Shown: positions 1 through 9,139 of the stretch, one piece after another
Position numbering within the stretch: position 1 is the first letter of the stretch
Layout: each line of letters begins with the position of its first letter
Assembly (NCBI GenBank): GCA_021299735.1
Contig: JAJTEM010000014.1
Coordinates: forward strand, 186,001-250,000
Source: Burkholderiales bacterium
GTDB lineage: Bacteria > Pseudomonadota > Gammaproteobacteria > Burkholderiales > Burkholderiaceae_B
Direction of reading: 5' to 3'
DNA: 64,000 nucleotides
The notes under the pieces: generated by a model
Seen by the model: the letters and a program-made list of their open reading frames with translations, nothing else
Told to the model about the DNA's origin: nothing
The model's database searches: none
Made by a program: the position numbers and the translations under genes

Positions 1-143
1 GCGGAGTCCATTTCGCTGACTTTGGCGGTGGCAAATTGTAAGTCTTCAACAGCGTTGGCTGCATTGGATACCGAACCGGCCATGTGCTCTGGTTCTTTGG
101 GATTAGGCAGCGGTGCCTCCTGACCGAAAATGATCTCACTCAT
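1..143 (-). CDS. cpaF: Probable CpaF/TadA pilus secretion ATPase, N-terminus only
   Basis: Open reading frame running off the left edge; only 47 codons are visible. Its ATG (143-141) overlaps the TGA of cpaE as ATGA, so translation is probably coupled. The visible N-terminus begins MSEIIFGQEAPLPNP and is Pro/Ala/Glu-rich with no recognisable motif, which fits the variable N-terminal extension before the ATPase core of CpaF/TadA. That enzyme is the cytoplasmic hexameric motor powering Flp pilus assembly. The identity is inferred from position alone, since cpaF normally follows cpaE in tad loci. A regulator or a second cpaE-like gene cannot be excluded. Confidence 0.5.
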   Translation of the reverse strand, partial: MSEIIFGQEAPLPNPKEPEHMAGSVSNAANAVEDLQFATAKVSEMDS

Positions 144-1339
144 TTGTTGAACCACTTCTTCAATGTACTTGTAATGCCGCCATGGGCATCAAGGTGTTTT
201 CGGTTGGCATTCACCTTGTCAAGCAACTGGGTAACTGCTTTTGAATAAGGGTCTTTTGAATCGGCAGCAGACAACACCTGGCCACCATTGACGGCATTAA
301 TCAGTGGCGCGCGTCGGTCGGGCAAGGTGTGAACTGTTTCAATATTCAGTTTCTTGGCGATCGATTCTGCGTCCAGTGCAACGTCCTTGTGATAGGGCGT
401 GACAACCAGGTCAAATGTTTGGGTAGCAATGCCCTTGTCGTTCAGGCTTTTGATCAATTCGGCGGCTGTCACAATGCCCGGTACCGACTGTGGTGTCAGC
501 ACCATGGTGGCATCAGCACTGCGCAGCAGGCTGGCCACGAATTCAATGTTCGAGAAACCGCACAAATCGATCACGATATTCTCGAAAAATGATTTAATCA
601 AATTCAAAAATTTCAGTGCATCGGATGCGGAAATGTCACGCAGATCTGCCAGGTTTCTGGGCAGTGAAAGTATGGCCACGCCGGTGGCATTGTTGCGGCG
701 AAACGCAGTTTTTGCCAAGGTGGCGTCAAAGCGTTTTAAATTGCGTACACATTCCACAAAGTCCATTGCACCTTGTTTGTCTTCAGCGGGCAGGTGAACC
801 AGGCCATCGCCCAAAGGCAGGCCAAAATCAAGCAGTAATGTGCTGTCTTTGTTTTGTTTTGCCAATTGCACTGCCAGGTTAACAGCCAGTGTGGTAGAGC
901 CCACACCTTGCCTTCCGCCCAACACCACCAGGGCATAACCTTTGCGCTCATTGTTTTGTTTGGGCGCTTTTTCAACCACGCCAGTCAGAATTTTTGTTAC
1001 TTCTCCAGCGCTCGAATCAAGGCTTAAAAAGTCTTTGACGCCGGAGCGCAAGGCATTCACTACATCTTCAGTCGAGTCTTTTGAGCCCATTGCCACCACG
1101 GGCAGGTCGGGTGCAAGTTCCCGCAATTCTTTAACGACAAGGCTTGCGTCCAGGCCCAGCTGTGGCGAGTAATCCACCACGGCCATGCTTGGCGAAACCA
1201 GGCCAACACGTTTCGTAATTTCACTGAACGTGCCCGACTCACGCACCAGCATAAAACGGTCGCCCACGGCGTCCGAAAGCCAAAGCCAGTTGGCGTCAGA
1301 TCCGCTGATGAACAATATTCGGGGCATGCTTTGTGGCAT
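140..1339 (-). CDS. cpaE: CpaE/TadZ-like pilus assembly ATPase
   Basis: 399 aa. Residues 1-125 form a receiver-like domain (starts PRILFISGSDAN, contains AVVDYSPQ). A MinD/ParA-type domain follows with a deviant P-loop, GGRQGVGSTT, in which the usual catalytic lysine is replaced by serine. Such atypical Walker A motifs are known in CpaE/TadZ proteins, which localise the Tad machinery at the pole or membrane. The ATG at 1339 has a GGGAG Shine-Dalgarno. It lies 12 bp after cpaC and overlaps the next gene by 4 bp, so it belongs to the flp–cpaF operon. ATP hydrolysis may be weak or absent given the missing lysine. Confidence 0.85.
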   Translation of the reverse strand: MPQSMPRILFISGSDANWLWLSDAVGDRFMLVRESGTFSEITKRVGLVSPSMAVVDYSPQLGLDASLVVKELRELAPDLPVVAMGSKDSTEDVVNALRSGVKDFLSLDSSAGEVTKILTGVVEKAPKQNNERKGYALVVLGGRQGVGSTTLAVNLAVQLAKQNKDSTLLLDFGLPLGDGLVHLPAEDKQGAMDFVECVRNLKRFDATLAKTAFRRNNATGVAILSLPRNLADLRDISASDALKFLNLIKSFFENIVIDLCGFSNIEFVASLLRSADATMVLTPQSVPGIVTAAELIKSLNDKGIATQTFDLVVTPYHKDVALDAESIAKKLNIETVHTLPDRRAPLINAVNGGQVLSAADSKDPYSKAVTQLLDKVNANRKHLDAHGGITSTLKKWFNK

Positions 1340-1351
1340 TTTCTGGCTCCC

Positions 1352-2773
1352 TTAATTGTTGGTAAAGCCAGGAACGGGCTCTTTTGCGGAAGGCAGGAAG
1401 AGTTGGCCCCATACACTGCGTGGGCGCATGCCAACGTTTTGGCCGGGAAGGGCCAAGGCTGGTGCATCGGCAGCACGAGGTTTTACAAATCGTGGTGTAA
1501 CAACAATCAGCAATTCTTTGTCTTCCCGGCTGTAACTGTTGCCTTTGAAAAAGGCACCCAGAATGGGAATATCGCCTAACCAGGGCACTTTGTTGGCATT
1601 GGCTATGATATTTCGGCTGATCAGGCCGCCAATTACAAAGCTTTGGTTTTCGCCCAATTCAACTGTGGTGCTTGCACGGCGCGTCAAAATGGCGGGCACC
1701 AGCACACCCTGAATAGAGGTACCACGAGAAAAGTCCAGATCGCTCACTTCCGGTGAAACCTTCAACGCGATTGTTTTGTTAGACAAAATAGTGGGTGTAA
1801 AACTTAAACCCACACCAAATTTTTTGTACTCGATGCCAATTGTGCCGTTGCCTGAGGGTACCGGAATTGGAATTTCGCCACCCGCAAGGAAAGATGCATC
1901 TTGACCGGATTGCGCGATGAGCGAGGGCTCGGCAAGAACCTTGGCGTAACCGTCTGCTTGTAGGATATTCAAGCCAGACACGAGGTCACATGTGCGTGGG
2001 CCGACACCAGTGGGGTTAAGTGCACCAACTACTGCGTCCCCAACGCACCCCGCCCCATTAAATGCCAGTGAAAAGGCGTTGGATACCCCACTCGCTCCGC
2101 TTGTGCTAGCAGGCCCGGCAATTGAGTATGTGAATCCACCACCACTCACTTGCCCCGCCAGGTTAATCCCCAACCGCTGTAATTCACTGCGTGTGAATTC
2201 GACCACTTTCACATCCACCTGCACGGTGCCTGATGTTTGAATTGTTGCTTGATCAATCAGTTCAGCCGGTTTGCCGTCGCTGCCTGGCCTGACCAAACTT
2301 TCACGCGCTTGCTGGTAAGTGCTTACATTCGGTGTTGAACCTGAAAGCTTTAACACTTGCCCCTCGGTTTCAAGGTTCAGGTCTTTCAGGGTAGAAATGG
2401 TTTCGGCAGCCTTACCAGTCACAGACACTGTAATTACCCGAGCCATGCTGGCACCGCGATCCCAAATCAGGAGCGATGTAGATCCAGCTTTTAAACCAGT
2501 CACCAATACACCCGCATTTTTGCCACCACGGTCAGTGGGTTTTAAAACTGTTACTGACGCAATACTGGGGTCGCCAATCGAAACGCGTGCTGGAAGGCTG
2601 GGTAAACCGACCACTTTTTGAAAACCTGTACTCAAAGTCAGCACGAAGGGCGCCGCGCTCGCCGGTGTGGCGGGCGTTTGCCCAACAGCTGCTTGGGGTA
2701 AAACCAGCCCTGCGCAAGCCACCAATGAAATGGCCGCGACCATGCTTTTCAATGTGATGTTGTTCTTCTTCAT
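1352..2773 (-). CDS. cpaC: CpaC/RcpA outer-membrane secretin of the Tad pilus
   Basis: 473 aa with an N-terminal signal peptide (hydrophobic stretch after MKKNNITLKS, ending near AVGQ). A pilus-assembly N-terminal domain follows (about residues 40-110, with the VSIGDPSIASV pattern). The C-terminal secretin domain (about 230-430) contains ALSPS-like LAEPSLIAQSG, AGGEIPIPV and the typical end of a secretin barrel, VIGGLISRN…VPWLGDIPILGAFF. Secretins form the outer-membrane channel through which the Flp pilus emerges. The start codon overlaps the end of cpaB by 4 bp. Family assignment is firm. Confidence 0.92.
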   Translation of the reverse strand: MKKNNITLKSMVAAISLVACAGLVLPQAAVGQTPATPASAAPFVLTLSTGFQKVVGLPSLPARVSIGDPSIASVTVLKPTDRGGKNAGVLVTGLKAGSTSLLIWDRGASMARVITVSVTGKAAETISTLKDLNLETEGQVLKLSGSTPNVSTYQQARESLVRPGSDGKPAELIDQATIQTSGTVQVDVKVVEFTRSELQRLGINLAGQVSGGGFTYSIAGPASTSGASGVSNAFSLAFNGAGCVGDAVVGALNPTGVGPRTCDLVSGLNILQADGYAKVLAEPSLIAQSGQDASFLAGGEIPIPVPSGNGTIGIEYKKFGVGLSFTPTILSNKTIALKVSPEVSDLDFSRGTSIQGVLVPAILTRRASTTVELGENQSFVIGGLISRNIIANANKVPWLGDIPILGAFFKGNSYSREDKELLIVVTPRFVKPRAADAPALALPGQNVGMRPRSVWGQLFLPSAKEPVPGFTNN

Positions 2774-3735
2774 CGCGCTGTTTCCCGGGTTGTTTCACCG
2801 CCGCGAATCACTTCAACAGTTGCAGGCTCGGCTGTACGTTGTGAGGTTTGCGCGGGTTTCCTGTTGTCTTTTGTATTGCCGCTACCGGGCAGCATTGCAT
2901 TGTTTAATGAAATACCGGCGAATGCCTTGTCGCTGGCTGTAAGCTCAACTGGTGGTTGGTTTTTCAACACCTTGCCATCCGGGCCTTTCACAGGCACGGG
3001 CTTCAAAGCAGGTTCGGGTTTTGGGTATTTGCTCATGTCAGGAATTTCTTCTTCCTCAGGCCCGCGAATCACCACGAACAATTCACCCTGGGTTTGAGCA
3101 ATAGCCAAGGCGTTAATGTCGGCAGTAGGTACCTCAACCATCATCGCTTTTAAGCGCACCGGGCGGTTGTTCACGTCTTTTTCATTGGCCGTATTGATGG
3201 TTTCCGGGGCGTTCACCAATTGGGAGCCTACCGATAGAACACGCAGCTTGGGCATGATCAACCTGGAAATTGTTTCTTCAATGTCGCGGCTATTGGATTT
3301 GAAAATCGAAAACACATCAACATAATCACCCGCTTTTATTTTGGCGGTGGCCACATTGTTGTCATCGAGTTGCAGGGCAAAAGCACGGTAACCTTCGCGC
3401 ACTTCAGCAGCAACTGCACCCGATTCGAAATATTGGTTGGTCACAGGCAGACCCTTGCCGATATTGAACAAAGGTTTTTTTCCAATCACATCGCCGATGT
3501 CGGTGAATGCGCCATTGGGGGCAATCGCAAATTTTTCCACCTTCAGCATGTCGGGTGTAACAGGCTTACCAAACTGAATTTCGGTTGTGCTAACCACAAC
3601 AGGAAAGCGCTCAAGCTCGGTTTTTATGGCTTCACCGCCTTTCTTCACGTTTTGGCCCGATAAAAAGGCCATCACCATGAAAATCAACCCGACTCCCAAT
3701 AGCAGGATTGCGAATATTTTTGTTTTTCCTGACAT
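2770..3735 (-). CDS. cpaB: CpaB/RcpC Flp pilus assembly protein
   Basis: 321 aa. One N-terminal membrane anchor (about residues 6-27, IFAILLLGVGLIFMVMAFL) precedes a SAF-like domain (about 45-125; FPVVVSTTEIQFGKPVTPDML and GKPLFNIGKGLPV) and the RcpC/CpaB domain with the GYRAFALQLDD signature. The C-terminus is Pro/Thr-rich and probably disordered. CpaB is an inner-membrane-anchored periplasmic protein thought to act with the CpaC secretin, next to which it is encoded with a 4-bp overlap. Standard length for the family. Confidence 0.9.
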   Translation of the reverse strand: MSGKTKIFAILLLGVGLIFMVMAFLSGQNVKKGGEAIKTELERFPVVVSTTEIQFGKPVTPDMLKVEKFAIAPNGAFTDIGDVIGKKPLFNIGKGLPVTNQYFESGAVAAEVREGYRAFALQLDDNNVATAKIKAGDYVDVFSIFKSNSRDIEETISRLIMPKLRVLSVGSQLVNAPETINTANEKDVNNRPVRLKAMMVEVPTADINALAIAQTQGELFVVIRGPEEEEIPDMSKYPKPEPALKPVPVKGPDGKVLKNQPPVELTASDKAFAGISLNNAMLPGSGNTKDNRKPAQTSQRTAEPATVEVIRGGETTRETAR

Positions 3736-3759
3736 GTCGCGAAGGGCTCCCGGAAGAAT

Positions 3760-4254
3760 TTAGAGTGCGTCAGTGTTTTGGTACAGCACCACCGTGCTGG
3801 CGCTAAGCTGTGCTGGAAAAAGTGTGCTTGAAAAAGGAATATTGGAAATAAATGGATTCTGAGCTGTCGCGAAAAACCCGCGAAACTCCAGGCAGCTGAG
3901 CGCAGGGTTGGTTCCAGCGCCCAGTGCGCCACCACAATCCGCTACATCAGTTGTCGGCTCGGTTTCAAAACGAAATCCAGCTGGGTACATTGCTCCGGGC
4001 AGGGCATCCAGCAGAAGCTGTCTCGCCGCAGCTTCCGGGTTGGCAGTACTGCCCGCAACTGCCACGCTTCGCGCAGCCTGGGATACGGCCGAGCTGAGCG
4101 TGTGTTGCACCATGAACAACAGGCTGTATCCTACAATCGCGAAAATGACAGTGAGGATGATTGGTAGCATCACAGCCAACTCTACGAGTTGGGCCCCGCG
4201 CTGGTTTTCAGCGCGGTTGGCGAATGCAGTTTGAGCCCGTCTCGCTGGAATCAT
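3760..4254 (-). CDS. TadE-like minor pseudopilin
   Basis: 164 aa. After a short basic N-terminus comes the TadE-type segment RGAQLVELAVMLPIILTVIFAIVGYSLL: a prepilin-like region with the conserved glutamate and one membrane helix (about residues 19-48). A roughly 110-aa periplasmic domain with two cysteines (C107, C121 region) follows. TadE/F proteins are pseudopilins needed for Flp pilus biogenesis. It lies 27 bp after flp and 24 bp before cpaB. This position is unusual, because tadE is more often at the distal end of tad loci. It could be called TadE or TadF; I cannot separate them by eye. Confidence 0.8.
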   Translation of the reverse strand: MIPARRAQTAFANRAENQRGAQLVELAVMLPIILTVIFAIVGYSLLFMVQHTLSSAVSQAARSVAVAGSTANPEAAARQLLLDALPGAMYPAGFRFETEPTTDVADCGGALGAGTNPALSCLEFRGFFATAQNPFISNIPFSSTLFPAQLSASTVVLYQNTDAL

Positions 4255-4281
4255 GATTACTTCATCGCTAGAGTTTTATTC

Positions 4282-4461
4282 TCAGCCACCGGTCAAGGAT
4301 GTAACGATGTTATCGAACGCTGTCTCCAAACCGCCACGCAAAGTAGTAAAGCCAGCCACAGCCAGCGCCACCACCAAAGCGGCAATCACGGCATACTCAA
4401 TCAAGGAAGCGCCATCTTCCTTGCGTTTTAAAACCAGTTGTTTCTTTGCTGCCTGAATCAT
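4282..4461 (-). CDS. flp: Flp-type pilin subunit
   Basis: 59 aa, MIQAAKKQLV…NIVTSLTGG. It shows the class IVb Flp pilin pattern: a short basic leader ending in EDG, then ASLIEYAVIAALVVAL, with the Glu at +5 and Tyr at +6 of the mature protein that processing and assembly require in this family. A single hydrophobic helix is followed by a short tail. A good Shine-Dalgarno (AGGAG) sits about 8 nt before the ATG. First gene of the tad operon, presumably transcribed from the 250-bp region up to the divergent EcsC-like gene. No prepilin peptidase gene is visible nearby. Confidence 0.92.
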   Translation of the reverse strand: MIQAAKKQLVLKRKEDGASLIEYAVIAALVVALAVAGFTTLRGGLETAFDNIVTSLTGG

Positions 4462-4502
4462 GAGAGTTACTCCTGTGTGAAAACATCGAACTCAAGGTCG
4501 AA

Positions 4503-4521
4503 TACCCCCATGTTAGGGGTA
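4503..4521 (-). promoter_or_regulatory. Inverted repeat in the flp leader
   Basis: TACCCC (4503-4508) and GGGGTA (4516-4521) form a 6-7-6 inverted repeat 42 bp upstream of the flp start codon. The octamer TACCCCCA recurs in the same intergenic region at 4611-4618. This may be an operator or an mRNA hairpin; I have no family assignment for the binding protein. Confidence 0.35.
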
Positions 4522-4652
4522 ATCCAAATGGATCAAAACAACAATCAGACCGTGAATTGCAGTGCCTATTCATAATTTTGATCCCAAGGGGCACTCAAAA
4601 TGGAGTGAATTACCCCCAAAATGGTGACACCTTGTGAGTTACGATAGTAAAC

Positions 4653-4667
4653 CAAGTCTGTGACTTG
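4653..4667. promoter_or_regulatory. Palindrome between flp and the EcsC-like gene
   Basis: CAAGTC-TGT-GACTTG, a perfect 6-3-6 palindrome 44 bp upstream of the EcsC-like gene's ATG, in the divergent intergenic region. Size and position suit a dimeric repressor or activator. Speculative. Confidence 0.35.
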
Positions 4668-4711
4668 TTCATTAGTACGATTAGAAACAATTTGCCTTTG
4701 ATGAATTTTTA

Positions 4712-5428
4712 ATGCAAAAGACCAACTTACCCAAAGCCCTTATGGGGCCTCTGCATACCGTAATCGGTCTAATCACCGGAGGTGTCCCCGTTTCCAAAGA
4801 GCCTGGCAAGGCAAAACGCCCTTTTGAGCGTTCCAAAGAAATTACGCAGAAGGCCTGCGCAAAGGCGGCTGCCGTATCAGGTGGCCTTGCGCTGCCAGTG
4901 GGGCCACTGGGCATGCTTACTGTGCTGCCCGATCTCATTATTGTGTGGCGCATTCAGGCACAAATGGTGGCTGATATTGCAGCGGCTTTTGGCCACAAAA
5001 AGCCCTTGACCGAGGAGGATCTAATGACCTGCCTGTTCAGTCATGTGGCTGGCACCGCAGTGCGGGAATATGAAAGATCGATTCCACTGGAACATGAGCA
5101 AAAAACAGGCAGCTCCGTGCTTGATTTGATTGACCGCTTCGCTCGCAGTGGCCAGCGCGACATCGCCGTGCGCGTTACCAAGCAAGTGGGTCAATTTGTG
5201 TTCGACCGAGTGGCCAAGCGAACCGCATCCAGGCTTGTACCGCTGGCAGGGGCTGCTGTTGTGTCTGCTTATGCGGCGCTGGACACCAAAGAGGTTGCGC
5301 GCACCGCTGTGGAAATGTTTTCTGGCGAAAAACTGCCTGCCCGTAGAAACCGGAAAATCTATCCTCGACCAGAGGAAATGTTCAAAGTCGATAATTTTAA
5401 AGACATTCAACCCGACCAAGGTACTTGA
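4712..5428 (+). CDS. EcsC-like protein
   Basis: 238 aa, no signal peptide. The central segment (residues about 50-95) is rich in Ala and Gly: KACAKAAAVSGGLALPVGPLG then LTVLPDLIIVWRIQAQMVADIAAAFG. This resembles the EcsC family core (an amphipathic or membrane-associated helical region ending in an A-x-x-G before a short loop). A second Ala-rich helix lies at about 185-205 (LVPLAGAAVVSAYAAL). The function of this family is poorly defined; in Bacillus EcsC is encoded with an ABC transporter, but no transporter is adjacent here. Divergent from flp. The start ATG has only a weak ribosome site. Confidence 0.55.
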   Translation: MQKTNLPKALMGPLHTVIGLITGGVPVSKEPGKAKRPFERSKEITQKACAKAAAVSGGLALPVGPLGMLTVLPDLIIVWRIQAQMVADIAAAFGHKKPLTEEDLMTCLFSHVAGTAVREYERSIPLEHEQKTGSSVLDLIDRFARSGQRDIAVRVTKQVGQFVFDRVAKRTASRLVPLAGAAVVSAYAALDTKEVARTAVEMFSGEKLPARRNRKIYPRPEEMFKVDNFKDIQPDQGT

Positions 5429-5539
5429 ACCCCACAGGGCTCTGTGTAACACTGAACTCGAGCCTTTTGTTGCTCACAAGGCAGTCACAAGGCACTTCGA
5501 ACTCGCTGAAACCTATCCGTTTCGTGGAGGAAAGTGGTC

Positions 5540-8500
5540 ATGAACGCCCCTCAGTTTCCGCAGCACCCCCTGTATCGTGAAGTCACGCTCAGTGACAAAT
5601 ACACCCTGCCAAAAGGCAAAATTTACCTCACCGGCACTCAGGCCCTGGTTCGCCTTACCTTGCTACAGGCTGAACTGGACCGCCTAAATGGCCTGAACAC
5701 AGGCGGTTTTGTGTCAGGTTATCGAGGCTCGCCTTTGGGAGGCGTGGACCAGGCTTTCTGGGCCGCGAAGCAATTCCTGCAGCCTGTCAATATTCACTTT
5801 CAGGCAGGCCTGAATGAAGACCTGGCTGCCACTTCTGTGTGGGGCAGCCAGCAACTGAACCTGTTTCAGGGTGCGAAAGTTGACGGTGTATTCGGCCTTT
5901 GGTACGGCAAAGGGCCGGGTGTAGACCGCAGCCTGGATGTATTCAAGCATGCCAATGCCGCAGGTACATCGAAGCACGGTGGTGTGTTGTTGGTGGCTGG
6001 TGACGACCATGCAGCCAAAAGTTCTACCCTGCCGCATCAATCTGACCATGTACTGAAAGCCGCCATGATCCCCGTGCTGTTTCCCAGCAATGTGCAGGAA
6101 ATTCTCGACTTTGGTGTGCTTGGCTACGCGATGAGCCGCTATGCCGGTGTGTGGGTGGGCTTGAAAACAGTGGCAGACGTGGTGGAGTGTTCGGCCACCG
6201 TTGACATTGATCCCGAACGGCATCGCTTTGTAATACCTACTGATTTCACAATGCCAGATGGTGGCTTGAACATACGGTGGCCCGACACGGCACTGGCTCA
6301 GGAAGCCCGTTTAATAGATCACAAACTTTATGCTGCACTGGCCTTTTGCAGGGCCAATGGCATCAACAAAACCGTGATTGACTCGCCCAACGCCCGCTTC
6401 GGTATTGTGGCCACGGGCAAGGCCTTTCAAGACACCCTGCAAGCCTTGAATGATTTGGGCTTAAGCCCCCAGCGCTGCGCCGAAATTGGTTTGCGCGTGT
6501 ACAAGGTGGGCATGGTTTGGCCGCTGGATGCTGTGGGTATTCGTGAATTTGCCAAGGGCTTGCAGGAAATACTGGTGATTGAAGAAAAGCGCCAGTTGGT
6601 TGAATACCAAATTAAAGAGGAACTGTACGCCTGGCGGGAAGATGTACGCCCCAAAGTGTATGGCAAGTTTGATGAGAGGCTTTCAGAGGACGGCCGCGAA
6701 GGTGGGGAGTGGTCTTTACCCCAAGGTGAATGGTTATTGCCCAGCCACTATGAACTTGACCCCGCCTTGATTGCGTTGGCCATTGCAAAACGCCTTCGGA
6801 ACATGCAATTGCCAAATGAAATTACCGCGTTGATTGACCACCGTATCAGAACCATTGAACACAGCCACGAAGTAGGGCACAGCACACACCCGCCCGTTGA
6901 GCGTAAACCTTATTTTTGTTCAGGCTGCCCGCACAACACCTCCACCAAAGTACCCGAAGGCAGCCGCGCAATGGCTGGCATTGGTTGCCACTACATGGCC
7001 GTATGGATGGACCGAAACACCCAAACCTACACACAAATGGGCGGCGAGGGGGTGCCCTGGATAGGCCAGGCCCGTTTTACGGAAACCCAACATGTGTTTG
7101 CCAACCTGGGCGATGGCACTTATTTTCACTCGGGTATTTTGGCCATTCGGGCCAGCGTTGCAGCGGGCGTAAACATTACCTACAAACTGCTTTACAACGA
7201 CGCAGTGGCCATGACTGGAGGCCAACACCTGGATGGCACACTCACCGTGCCGCAATTAACCCGCCAGCTTGCTGCTGAAGGTGTGGCCAAAATTGTGATT
7301 GTCAGCGACAACCCAGCGGTGCACCAGCATGATTTGCCAGGCGACCCCAAGGCTGAAGGCATTGAGGTGTTTCACCGCCGCGACCTGGACACTGTGCAAA
7401 AAACGCTGCGTGAAATCAAAGGCACCACCGTACTGATTTACGAGCAAACCTGCGCCTCGGAAAAACGCCGCAGGCGCAAACGCACCGATCCAGCCACCGG
7501 CCAATTGCAGTTCCCGAACCCCGCCAAGCGCGTGCTGATCAACCCACGCGTGTGTGAAGGGTGTGGCGACTGTTCCAAACACTCCAATTGTTTGTCAATA
7601 GAACCGGTCTCAACGCCTTGGGGCGTGAAGCGCACCATCAACCAGTCCACTTGCAACAAAGATTACAGCTGCCTTGAAGGCCTTTGCCCAAGCTTGGTCA
7701 CCGTTGAAGGCTCAGAGCTCAAAAAGCCAGATATTTCAGCGCACCACAGAGAACTGGCCAAAGCATGCACCAGCCTTTCACAGCCGCAATTCCACATTCA
7801 TCCCGATGAACTGGCGCAGCGCTATGCCGTGCTGATCAACGGCGTGGGTGGCACCGGTGTGGTCACCATTGGCGCATGGCTTGGCATGGCAGCCCATTTG
7901 CAGGGCATGCACGCCATGGCGCTGGACATGGCCGGCCTGGCCCAGAAAGGCGGTGCCGTGTTCTCGCATGTGCAGTTTGCCCCAGCGGGTAGCACTTTGG
8001 CCTCGTCCAAAATTCCTGTCGGTGAAGCCGATTTGATGATAGGCGGCGACCTGGTGGTGTCTGCCCATGAAAAAACACTGGAATTGCTCAACAGTGCCGC
8101 ATTTGCGGTGGTGAATACCGACACGCCACCCACAGCCGATTTCATCGCCCAACGTGATTGGTGCGCCCCTGTTGATCAAATGCACGCAGACATTAAACGG
8201 GCGCTGAATGAGGCTGCGCAACGCTACACACCTATTCGTGCCCAGTGGTTTGCCGAGAAATTGTTTGGCGACACCGTGTATGCCAATGCGCTACTGCTCG
8301 GGGCGACTTGGCAGCGCGGTTGCCTGCCCTTGCATTTGGCTGCATTGCGCAAGGCCATTGAATTGAATGGCGTGAAAGTGACCGAAAACCTGCTGGCTTT
8401 TGATGCAGGCCGCCTGGCGGTATCAAATCCCGGCTTTCTGGAAAAAATGCTGGATCAGAAAATTGCACAGCCGATCAAGTTTGAAACCGACGATGAAAAA

Positions 8501-9139
8501 CTGGCTCGTTACCAGGCCGAGTTGACTCAGTACCAAAACAGCCAATTGGCCGCGCAGTTCATGGCCAAAGTACAGCCCTTGCGTACTTTGTTTGATGCAC
8601 AAGGTTTAAGCCACCAGTGGATGCGCCTGTGCAGCACCTATTTCAAATTGTTGGCTTTTAAAGATGAATTTGAAGTGGCCCGCCTGCACACCAGCCCCGA
8701 ATGGCGGCAGCAAACCCTGGCGCAATTTGAGCCTGGTGCAAGGCTGTATTTTCACTTTGCACCCACTTGGCTGGCAGGGCATGGCAGCCGGCCACGAAAA
8801 ATAAAAATGGGTCCCTGGTTTTACCCGGTTCTTAAAGTTTTGTCTGCGTTGCGTCACTTGCGAAACTCAGTATTTAACCCATTTAAAGGAAATTTAGAGC
8901 ATACAAACCAGATTTTGCTGGTGAGTTGGTTTGAAACCTGGATGGAACTGATGCACAATAATCCTTCAATGTTGCAGCACAGCAAAAAGATTGACCACCT
9001 GCTTGACCTTTTTAATCAGGTGAAAGGATTCGGTCAGGTTCGTGCTAAATCATTTGAACAGGTGCGGTTCGAGATTCAAAAGTCCGTGGAAAGCAAGCAC
9101 AACGTGGATCAGCATGACCAAAGCAGACAACAAACCTGA
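5540..9139 (+). CDS. Fused indolepyruvate:ferredoxin oxidoreductase family protein
   Basis: 1,199 aa. Fused form of a thiamine-diphosphate 2-oxoacid:acceptor oxidoreductase, of the type that decarboxylates arylpyruvates or branched 2-oxoacids to acyl-CoA. In order: pyrimidine-binding and transketolase-like region (about 15-400); thiamine-diphosphate domain with CSGCPHNTSTK and the metal/TPP motif NLGDGTYFHSG…YNDAVAMTGGQ (about 460-570); cysteine-rich Fe-S segments CEGCGDCSKHSNC and CNKDYSCLEGLC (about 670-720); and a gamma-type domain starting GVGGTGVVTIGAWLGM (about 768). The start is placed at the ATG at 5540, 9 nt after GGAGG; an in-frame GTG at 5534 is too close to that site. Its 3' end overlaps the PPK2 gene by 26 bp. 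Confidence 0.88.
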   Translation: MNAPQFPQHPLYREVTLSDKYTLPKGKIYLTGTQALVRLTLLQAELDRLNGLNTGGFVSGYRGSPLGGVDQAFWAAKQFLQPVNIHFQAGLNEDLAATSVWGSQQLNLFQGAKVDGVFGLWYGKGPGVDRSLDVFKHANAAGTSKHGGVLLVAGDDHAAKSSTLPHQSDHVLKAAMIPVLFPSNVQEILDFGVLGYAMSRYAGVWVGLKTVADVVECSATVDIDPERHRFVIPTDFTMPDGGLNIRWPDTALAQEARLIDHKLYAALAFCRANGINKTVIDSPNARFGIVATGKAFQDTLQALNDLGLSPQRCAEIGLRVYKVGMVWPLDAVGIREFAKGLQEILVIEEKRQLVEYQIKEELYAWREDVRPKVYGKFDERLSEDGREGGEWSLPQGEWLLPSHYELDPALIALAIAKRLRNMQLPNEITALIDHRIRTIEHSHEVGHSTHPPVERKPYFCSGCPHNTSTKVPEGSRAMAGIGCHYMAVWMDRNTQTYTQMGGEGVPWIGQARFTETQHVFANLGDGTYFHSGILAIRASVAAGVNITYKLLYNDAVAMTGGQHLDGTLTVPQLTRQLAAEGVAKIVIVSDNPAVHQHDLPGDPKAEGIEVFHRRDLDTVQKTLREIKGTTVLIYEQTCASEKRRRRKRTDPATGQLQFPNPAKRVLINPRVCEGCGDCSKHSNCLSIEPVSTPWGVKRTINQSTCNKDYSCLEGLCPSLVTVEGSELKKPDISAHHRELAKACTSLSQPQFHIHPDELAQRYAVLINGVGGTGVVTIGAWLGMAAHLQGMHAMALDMAGLAQKGGAVFSHVQFAPAGSTLASSKIPVGEADLMIGGDLVVSAHEKTLELLNSAAFAVVNTDTPPTADFIAQRDWCAPVDQMHADIKRALNEAAQRYTPIRAQWFAEKLFGDTVYANALLLGATWQRGCLPLHLAALRKAIELNGVKVTENLLAFDAGRLAVSNPGFLEKMLDQKIAQPIKFETDDEKLARYQAELTQYQNSQLAAQFMAKVQPLRTLFDAQGLSHQWMRLCSTYFKLLAFKDEFEVARLHTSPEWRQQTLAQFEPGARLYFHFAPTWLAGHGSRPRKIKMGPWFYPVLKVLSALRHLRNSVFNPFKGNLEHTNQILLVSWFETWMELMHNNPSMLQHSKKIDHLLDLFNQVKGFGQVRAKSFEQVRFEIQKSVESKHNVDQHDQSRQQT

